A stretch of 64,000 nucleotides of DNA, taken from Lagopus muta (taxonomy: Eukaryota > Chordata > Aves > Galliformes > Phasianidae). A program made the position numbers and the translations under genes. Positions within the stretch are counted from its first letter, which is position 1; every line of letters begins with the position of its first letter. This document shows, piece by piece, positions 57,420-64,000 of the stretch. The notes below the pieces were generated by a model. That model did no database searches. It was not told where the DNA came from and worked only from the letters and a program-made list of their open reading frames with translations. Location of the stretch: the NCBI RefSeq assembly GCF_023343835.1, contig NC_064471.1, forward strand, positions 3,771,598 through 3,835,597, in the 5' to 3' direction.

Positions 57420-58115
57420 TGTCACGGTTTTGTGTTTTGTTTTGTGTGTTTTTTTTTTTTTTTTTTGTATTGTTTGGTATATGTGTTTAATGTTTGGTAA
57501 TTACTGTAATAATAATAATAATAATTGTTTGTTTGCGTATGTATTAAGCATGATGTAGTGATGTAGAATAAGGGGTGATATGTCATGGTTTTGTGGTTTT
57601 TTTTTTTTTTGTTTGTGTGGTTTTTTTTTTTTTGGCTTTCGGTGTTCCACATCATAACATCATGTGGGGCACTGGGACTTTAACTGTTAATGCTCAAGTC
57701 CTGGGTACCTGCCCAGAAGAGAAGAAGAACTACATTCCCCAGGGGACTTTGCGGTCAGGGAGAGGAGGTTTAACTACTGGCAAGGTCACCTGATGGGCTC
57801 TTTCTCGCCTGCCCTTCGTCGTGGGCGCTGCTCCCGTCTCCCTGCTGCTCAACTGGACTGCGCATCTCACCTCAGCTTTGTGGTGAGGCCTGTCCACCTA
57901 TCGGACATTCTCTCTCTCATTATATTTGACATATTAGCTTCAATTCTCATTATATTGTATTATAGTGTGTTATCTTGCATTTCGATAATATACTTAGTAA
58001 ATTTGTTTCTCCTCAGATTGGTGCAGCTGTTTTTAATTATTTTGGCATCCCGTTTCCTTTTTTCTGGAGGCGCTCGTCACAGAACCGGGCCGAACCAGCC
58101 TGTAAACTGTCGACA
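57420..58115 (+). mobile_element. Solo LTR-D element (right arm)
   Basis: Mirror of 3516-4206; duplication GGGTG at 57415-57419 and 58116-58120. Carries many substitutions and small indels relative to the left copy, unlike its surroundings. Confidence 0.8.
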
Positions 58116-58120
58116 GGGTG

Positions 58121-58914
58121 CTACACACTCGTAGTACCATCTGAAAAGAGCAAGGATTGCACACGCAAGGAAAATAGCATGATGTAAATCTACCAGAGAG
58201 TGTGCTATTATACATTGTAAAGGACGTCAGAAAGGTCACACTGTGCAGGAAATTGGAAATCAGGTGATGGGTCAGGTGGCAGGACAGGTAGTTGAAGAAG
58301 GCTTTAATTCCAGATGGTGAACTTAAGATCTCTGAACCTGAGTCAGAACCTGTAAAATATTCTAGAGAGAATAGGAATCTAATTAATTAATTTGGAAGGG
58401 AGGGTAACAATGGCAAATTGATCTCTCGGAACTCCCAAGAAAAGGGGGGTATTGCTGTATGTTGGTACCAACTGATACCTTTTCACAGTAGCCAGAGGCA
58501 TTCCCTTGTAGAACTAATAACGCACGTGGGGTAACTGAAGTATTGTTACAGGAGGTTATTCCAAGATGCTGAGGAACTACTTGGTCGGTCAAGGACAGTG
58601 TACCATCAAAAGTTAAACTCATGAAGAAAAGATGAGTTGGTTACTAATTTTCTTTATTTCAGTGTGCATGGGGTGGTGTCTGTGGCAAGTTGATGTGTGC
58701 TGGTACATTTTGTATTCTGGTTACAATAATACTATATTTTCTGTTATATTTATTTATTTGTTGTGGTTAAATGTGTGATTGTCACTCTTCTCCCTTCTAT
58801 TTGAATTAACCTTACATTTCTATACTTATTATACTATAGCACTCTCATTAGTGGGCATGAATATCATAATGGAAGTAATATAATGAGCAGGTGTCGATTG
58901 GGTAAAGGTTTCTG
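58121..58914 (+). pseudogene. ERV-F pol end and env upstream remnant (right arm)
   Basis: Mirror of most of 2683-3510. Stop-rich; RNase H/integrase-like residues up to about 58620, then an env-like patch (58655-58850) resembling ERV-B env. Confidence 0.45.
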
Positions 58915-59214
58915 GTGTCTGTGAGGAGATGGGCCACAACAAATGCCACAACAAACGCATTACAAACAATCCAAGAGGTGGTATCCCCTTTGTCCAAAGT
59001 AGTACTCCAAAACAGGATGGCGTTAGATCTATTAATAGCTAGAAAAGGAGGGGTGTGCACAATAATAAATCAGAGTTGCTGTACTTACATAAATAAGGAT
59101 CTGAAAACAGTCGTAAGGAAAATCTGGAAGCAAACAAAATTCCTGCATAGGACAGGTATTGATAACACAACTGGGAAACAGATCAATGGGGCTCACTTAC
59201 TAGCTGGTTACTGA
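58915..59214 (+). pseudogene. ERV-F env transmembrane ectodomain
   Basis: A 99-codon open frame with the hallmark of class I/gamma-type Env: LQNR at residues 31-34 opening the conserved (immunosuppressive-like) segment, then C48 and C55-C56 in CX6CC spacing. The membrane span and tail are missing or out of frame. It is upstream of an ERV-F LTR (59428), so it belongs to the provirus that starts at LTR-F2 (54542). The palindrome arm ends within its first codons, and the left arm lacks this part. Confidence 0.8.
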
Positions 59215-59427
59215 ATCTAGGATGGTTAAGGCGGCTTTTCTTGGCATGCATTGTACTGGTACTATTGGTGAGCCTTACCTGTGTGTAATGAAGTGTTCTG
59301 TGTGCCTATGACGGAATACTATAAGACATGAGTTAAGGCAAAAGGTGGAAAGCTTATTTCATGCACTAAGAAGGAATAATCTAGCAGGTGGAAATCCTGC
59401 TAGATTAAAGAAAAGGGGGGGGGGAAT
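59215..59427 (+). other. ERV-F 3' untranslated region with polypurine tract
   Basis: No frame. Ends in a purine tract (AAAGAAAAGGGGGGGGGG at about 59407-59424) directly before the LTR. Confidence 0.7.
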
Positions 59428-59677
59428 TGAAAGGTGAGACGGGCTCCATAAGTGAAAGTAAAAAGGCAGTCATTTTGGTGACTCATTGTAATAACCCAAC
59501 CTTTCCTTGGACATCTAATGCATACATAAGCAGCTTGTTCTTTAAGTATGTGCCTTTCTTGCCCTCTGGTATGCAGGCTAGGTGGGAATATCCCCCCCTA
59601 CATCCAGCACACGTGCACCACTGATTAAACATACCTGCTTTATAACTACTCTGTGTTTATAGAGTTTGATTTCTGCA
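59428..59677 (+). mobile_element. LTR-F3 (3' LTR of the arm ERV-F)
   Basis: TGAAAGGTGAGACGGG to TTTCTGCA, 250 bp; shares start and end with LTR-F1 but lacks much of the middle. No matching duplication with the flank of LTR-F2 was found. Confidence 0.75.
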
Positions 59678-59892
59678 CATCAAGCCTGAGACACTCAACC
59701 GAGTGCCAGTAGAGGCATTACCTGTGATGGACCCAGGGCATATAAAGGAGTTGATTTGACTGATTAGGTGCGCAATTTCTCCCTTGTCAGTAGGGGGTGT
59801 GTGCCCATTATTACAATAATGAATAAACTGTTCTTCACAAAAATCTTTACCTGATAAGAAATTTTTGATCTTGAGCGTGTCTCTCACAATTT
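59678..59892 (+). mobile_element. LTR 3' fragment of a tRNA-Phe-primed ERV
   Basis: Contains AATAAA at about 59820 and ends just before a primer site; 5' part missing. Family not identified. Confidence 0.5.
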
Positions 59893-59910
59893 TGGTGCTG
59901 AAACCTGGGA
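59893..59910 (+). promoter_or_regulatory. Primer binding site, tRNA-Phe-like
   Basis: TGGTGCTGAAACCTGGGA differs at two C-to-T positions from the complement of the tRNA-Phe 3' end. Confidence 0.6.
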
Positions 59911-59992
59911 ACTATGTCTCCCACGGTGAGCCTTCAACTCTACAACACAGGACGGTGCACCCTGCCCTTATTTCTGCAGCTTTTCTCACATG

Positions 59993-60279
59993 GGGGAGTG
60001 CAGTTAGTAATACCATGTATATATGTGTGTGTGCATGTGTTTAATGCTTGTTACATATTGTTTGTTATATATTAAGCATGATATAGTGACGTGGAATAAG
60101 GGATGGAATGTCATGGTTTTATGATTTTTGTTATCAGTATTCCACATTATAACATCATCTAAAGCACTGGGAGTTAAACAGCTAATGCTCCAGTTCCATG
60201 GACTGCCATTTTTCAGGTACCTGGTTCTTAGAAGAGAACTACATTGTTGCAGCCCCTGTTCTGAAGGGTCAGGCCACCT
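59993..60279 (+). mobile_element. ERV-A 3' tip and LTR-A/D fragment
   Basis: 59993-60108 is the stretch that follows ERV-A pol (GGGGGAGTGCAGTTA through GTGGAATAAGGGATGG); an LTR starts TGTCATGGTTTTATG at 60109 and is cut near 60279 by the alpharetrovirus-like LTR. Confidence 0.65.
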
Positions 60280-60577
60280 TAGGACTAGCAAATGACTAGG
60301 GCCATTAGCGACACATACATCAATATGATGGAGAAGCAAATGGTGTTTATTGCAACTACACAGCGGTTTATATATCCTACGTGCTTCGTCTATGCCCCTA
60401 AAGCATGCGTCATAAATCCATCACAGAGCAGGGGAGGTCCTGACACATCACATCCCAATAACCCCGCTTTATGCCTGCTACAACATCTCCCCCTCCCCAT
60501 GCTCGGTAAAGTTTTGCCCCGTTACAGCGCGAACGCTACCCGCACCCTTCTACAACATCCCATGCAACCTGTGATAC
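60280..60577 (-). mobile_element. Alpharetrovirus-like (EAV/ART-CH-type) LTR
   Basis: - strand: start near TGTTGTAGAAGGG, TATA box ATATATAAACC at about 60367-60377, then CAATAAACACCATTTG with the polyadenylation signal (plus-strand TTTATT at 60346-60351), and a TGATGTATGTGTCGC block. The spacing of TATA, AATAAA and the ACCATTTG block follows avian leukosis-type LTRs. U5 is truncated at the junction with LTR-A/D. Confidence 0.7.
60497..60577. repeat. 81-bp direct repeat, copy 1
   Basis: Identical, except one base, to 63313-63393. Together they flank the CR1-containing segment. Confidence 0.93.
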
Positions 60578-61477
60578 CCGTCTTCAAAAAGGGCCAGAAA
60601 GATGTTCCTGGCAGCTACGGGCCTATCAGTCTCACCTCGGTGCCTGGGAAGGTTATGGAATGGATAATCTCAGGAGCCATCATGGACCAGTTAAAGGTCA
60701 ACCATGGGCTCAGGCCCAGTCAGCATGGGTTTACAAATGGTAGATCCTATTTTGACAAACCTGATTTCATTCTATGACAAGGAGACCCACTTAGTGGATG
60801 AAGGTAAGGCTGCCGATGTGCTCTACCTGGACTTCAGTAAAGCCTTTGACACTGTCCCCCACAACATTCTTGTGGAGAAGCTGGCTGCCTACGATTTGGA
60901 TGGGTGTACGCTCTGCTGGGTGAAACACTAGCCGGATGGCCAGGCCCAAAGAGTTGTGGTCAATGGTGTTAAATCCAGTTGGTGACCAGTCGTGAGTGGT
61001 GTCTCCCAGGGTTCGGTACTGGGGCTGCTTTTATTTAACATCTTTATTAACGATCTTGATGAGGGGATTGAGTGCACCCTCAGTAACTTTGCAGATGACA
61101 CCAAGTTGGGAAGGAGTGTTGATCTGCCTGAGGGGAGAAAGGCACTACAGAGGAACCTGGACAGACTGGATCAGTGGACCAAGGTAAACTGTATGAATTT
61201 CAATAGGGCCAAGTGTCAGGTCCTGTGTTTTGGTCACAACAACCCCAGGCAACTATACAGGCTTGGGGTGGAGTGGCTGGAAAGCTGCCTGATGGAAAGG
61301 GACCTCGGTGTACTGATGGACAGTCGGCTGAATATGAGCCAGCAGTGTGCCCAGGTGGCCAAGGCCAATGGCATCCTGGCTTGTATCAGGAATGGTGTGG
61401 TGAGCAGGAATAGGGAAGTCATCCTGCCCCCGTACTCAGCACTGGTGAGGCCTTACCTCGAGTACTGCATGGGGGAC
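60578..61477 (+). mobile_element. CR1 LINE (outer), 5' piece
   Basis: 5'-truncated ORF2: frames 60292-60777, 60704-60931 and 60992-61480 carry LINE reverse transcriptase motifs ([35 protein letters not shown]). Frameshifts and stops throughout. Interrupted at about 61477 by a second CR1 and resumed at 62603. Confidence 0.88.
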
Positions 61478-62602
61478 TGATACTGTCCCCCATGACGTCC
61501 TTATAACAAAGCTGAGGAAGTGTGGGATAGATGAGTGGACAGTGAGGTGGGTTGAGAACTGGCTGACTGGCAGAGCGCAGAGGGTCGTTGTTGGCGGTGC
61601 AGAGTCCGGTTGGAGGCCTGTAACTAGCGGTGTTCCTCAGGGGTCTGTGCTGGGTCCGGTCTTGTTCAACATCTTCATCAATAACCTTGATGAGGGGATA
61701 ATGGCCACCCTCAGCAAGTTTGGTGATGATATGAAGTTGGGAGGATTGGCTGACACGCCTGAAGGCTGTGTTGCCATTCAGCAAGACCTGGATAGGCTGG
61801 AGAGCTGGGCAGAAAAAAACCGGATGATGTTTAACAAAAGCAAGTGTAGAGTCTTGCACTGGGGAGGAATAATTCCATGCACCAGTACAGGTTGGGGGAT
61901 GACCTGCTGGAGGGGAGCTCTGCGGAAAGGGACCTGGGTGTCCTGGTGGACGACAGGTTGGCCATGAGCCAGCAGTGTGCCCTTGTGGCCAAAAAGGCCA
62001 ATGGCTTACTGGGGTGCATTAAAAAGAACGTGGCCAGCAGGTCAAAGGAGGTGATCCTCCCCCTCTACTCTGCCCTGGTAAGACCTCATCTGGAGTACTG
62101 CGTCCAGTTCTGGGCTCCCCAGTACAAAAAAGACAGGGATCTCTTGGAAAGAGTCCAGCGGAGGGCCACGAAGATGGTGAAGGGCCTGGAGCATCTCCCC
62201 TATGAGGAAAGGCTGAGTGAACTGGGTCTGTTCAGCCTTGAGAAAAGGAGACTGAGAGGGGACCTGATCCAGGTCTATAAATATCTAAGGTGTGGGTGGC
62301 AGAATGGCGAGGCCGGACTCTTTTCAGTGGTGAGTGGAGACAGGACAAGGGGAAATGGCCAGAAACTGGAGCATAGGAAGTTCCACACAAACATGCGCAA
62401 GAACTTCTTTACAGTGAGGGTGACGGAGCACTGGAACAGGCTGCCCAGGGAGGTGGTGGAGTCTCCTTCTCTGGAGATGTTCAAGACCTGCCTGGATGCC
62501 GACCTGTGCGACCTGGTGTAGGGAACCTGCTTTGGCAGGGGGGTTGGACTCGATGATCTCAGGAGGTCCCTTCCAACCCCTACAATTCTGTGATTCTGTG
62601 AT
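61478..62602 (+). mobile_element. CR1 LINE (nested inside the first)
   Basis: 5'-truncated copy starting within the reverse transcriptase domain (frame 61542-61967, then 61877-62521) and ending with the CR1 3' signature (GATGATCTCAGGAGGTCCC) and ATTCTGTG tail units at about 62584-62602. Has VPQGSVLGP, but GDDM where FADDT is expected. Confidence 0.88.
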
Positions 62603-63005
62603 TTGGTTTTGGGCACCTCAGTACAGAAAGGACATGGAGGTGCTGGAGCAGGTCCAGAGAAGGGCAACAAGGCTGGTGAAGGGCTTGGAGAATATGTCCT
62701 ACGAGGAGAGACTGAAGGAACTGGAACTGTTTAGTCTGGGGAAAAAGAGGCTGAGGGGACACCTTATTGCTCTCTTCTAATATCTGAAAGGTGCTTAAAG
62801 CAGAGTGAGGTTGATCTCTTCTCACTGGTGACAGATGACAGGATGAAGGGAAATGGCCTCAAGTTGCACCAGGGGAGGTTTAGGTTGGATATCAGGAAAA
62901 ACTTCTTTACAGAAAGGGTGGTTAAGCACTGGAATAGACTCCCCAAGGGGGTGGTTGAGTCACCATCCCTGAACGCATTTAAAAAACGTTTGGATGTGGT
63001 GCTGT
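62603..63005 (+). mobile_element. CR1 LINE (outer), 3' piece
   Basis: Continues the first CR1 from [16 protein letters not shown], the residues that should follow its break at 61477. Stops at 63005 before the normal CR1 tail. Confidence 0.82.
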
Positions 63006-63312
63006 GAGAATCAAGTGTTGTTTCTGCATTCTAATTGTACAATATTATTTTTATTTTATGATCTCCGCTATCATAGTTCTTTTTGGGAGTCCTTCTACTT
63101 AACTTGGGGAAGATCTCTGATAAGTTTACATCACTTATCGTATAGACGAACCTTCCCAGGAACGCACACTCTGTATGTAGGTGTATATATATATATTTTG
63201 TCACATACACTGCAAGAATATCCTGCACGAGAGCAAACCAAAGAACAAGCCAAGAAAAGAACAAGAAAATTGGTGGAAATCTTTTATTTCTTAGTGTTAG
63301 GAAGGTGTTCTT
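63006..63312. other. Unassigned 307 bp after CR1
   Basis: AT-rich, with an (AT)-rich run at 63183-63198; no frame or family recognised. It replaces the CR1 tail and ends at the second 81-bp repeat. Confidence 0.35.
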
Positions 63313-63393
63313 CCATGCTCGGTAAAGTTTTGCCCCGTTACAGCGCGAACGCTACCCGCACCCTTCTACAACATCCCATGCAGCCTGTGATAC
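63313..63393. repeat. 81-bp direct repeat, copy 2
   Basis: On the - strand this is the end of the alpharetrovirus-like provirus plus the start of its U3. Confidence 0.93.
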
Positions 63394-63425
63394 TCCATCT
63401 GTTGGTCAAAAGCCTTTTCCATCAT

Positions 63426-63660
63426 TCATTGCAGGTAGTTTTGCAAGCATCGTAGAAAGCATGGAAGACAGATCAAAATACATACTAAGACTGCGAGTCC
63501 TACTGCAAAAACCTTAAGCAATTGTTTTAACCACGAGCCTATTCCCCCGAACAGTCTATGCAGCCCGCCTCCCACAAATTCGGCAAATAGTCTTTGCCAA
63601 TCCCTTTCTGCAGTCCAATGGCCCCAATGGAACCCCACCCGCATGACACTGTGATTTGAT
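63426..63660 (-). pseudogene. Alpharetrovirus-like env transmembrane C-terminus
   Basis: - strand frame ending at 63426: an amphipathic Trp-rich segment (WQRLFAEFVGGGLHRLFGG), then a membrane span and a Cys-containing short tail. The rest of env and all of pol are missing; it is fused directly to the nucleocapsid end of gag. Confidence 0.65.
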
Positions 63661-64000
63661 GTGCCCATACTGCCCACATCAAAAACATGGCCCTTGCGAT
63701 TGCTGTTGCATGCTGACGGCAGCAACAACTGCCTCAACTATACCATCCTGTACTGCTGCTGCTATACTCCCATTTGTCAATGGTGCAGTCTTCTGTTTAT
63801 CCAGAACATACTTAATAATGTCTCCCTGTCCGCCTTGTGTTACATGTTCGGGTGCTGCTCTCAATAAGGCCTCAATGTCTGCGTGCAATCTTTGTCGCAG
63901 ACAATCCACAATCACTGGCCCCTGGGCCGCCTTGGGGAGATCTGACCCCTCTACTGCCTGCAAAAGCCGGTTTGCAAATTCTTGAAAAGACTCGCTTGGA
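63661..64000 (-). pseudogene. Alpharetrovirus-like gag capsid/nucleocapsid (runs off window)
   Basis: - strand, open from the window edge to about 63683. Shows the capsid major homology region PSESFQEFANRLLQAVEGSD at its start and the conserved end of an avian-leukosis-type capsid (IIKYVLDKQKTAPLT). The first zinc knuckle (CX2CX4HX4C) is recognisable at about 63650-63692 only across a one-base deletion, so the frame breaks there. Confidence 0.82.

Larger units (their letters stand above)
45804..58936 (-). repeat. Right arm of ~13.1-kb inverted repeat (palindrome)
   Basis: Reverse complement of 2683-15851. Inner edge at the P3 duplication, outer edge inside the ERV-F env; beyond 58936 the two flanks are unrelated. 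Confidence 0.97.

Noticed and set aside
2683..58936. Palindrome as a sequencing fold-back artefact
   Set aside because: A fold-back read would not contain a 30-kb insertion with a clean target duplication at its centre, and the arms carry real differences. Not fully excluded without reads.
60004..60339. 111-aa frame on the - strand
   Set aside because: Chains LTR-D and alpharetrovirus-like LTR sequence; no protein family.

Overview
The window reads as avian nuclear DNA, probably from a galliform, made almost entirely of retroelements. The bird call rests on CR1 LINE fragments ending in the ATTCTATGATTCTATGA-type tail, on an alpharetrovirus (EAV/ART-CH)-like gag-env-LTR fragment at the right edge, and on a Soprano/ENS-1-like element. 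I see no host protein-coding gene, tRNA, rRNA or CRISPR. Such ERV density with a large palindrome would fit a W chromosome or another heterochromatic/ampliconic region, but that is inference.

Layout: 1-2682 is a mosaic of ERV pieces. 2683-15851 and 45804-58936 are the two arms of a ~13.1-kb inverted repeat, nearly identical over most of their length. Each arm holds, from outside in: a decayed class I (gammaretrovirus-like) provirus 'ERV-F' hit by a solo LTR-D; a decayed ERV-A-type gag with its LTR; an LTR-C; an LTR-A; a CR1; an ERV-C-type pol; and a second ERV-F LTR-PBS-gag. The ancestral spacer between the arms was only ~125 bp (15852-15976).

The 30 kb now at the centre is a four-level nest of proviruses, each level bounded by its own target-site duplication (TSD): ERV-A copy P3 (+ strand, 15982-45799, TSD CCGCA) entered the palindrome centre; ERV-B (- strand, 17183-40600, TSD GGATC) entered P3 gag; ERV-C (- strand, 18379-36977, TSD CATGAT) entered the ERV-B env region; an ERV-A tandem array P2/P1 (- strand, 22472-34648, TSD GCTAG) entered the ERV-C gag/pro junction. 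ERV-A is ERV-L/spuma-like with a tRNA-Lys1,2 primer site and an unusual Gag with two predicted membrane segments. ERV-B uses a duplicated tRNA-Ser primer site and keeps one long open gag-like ORF resembling ENS-1/ERNI. ERV-C is ERV-L-like with a dUTPase-like tail after integrase and no env.

Right of the palindrome (58937-64000) lie the ERV-F env and 3' LTR, a tRNA-Phe-primed LTR fragment, an LTR-A/D end, an alpharetrovirus-like LTR, a CR1 nested inside another CR1, and a defective alpharetrovirus-like gag/env fragment running off the window. All ERV genes are damaged by stops, frameshifts or deletions except the ERV-B gag-like ORF. The two LTRs of the nested proviruses differ from each other far more than the palindrome arms do, although the proviruses must be younger than the palindrome. 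This points to continuing arm-to-arm gene conversion (or to an assembly artefact in the arms).
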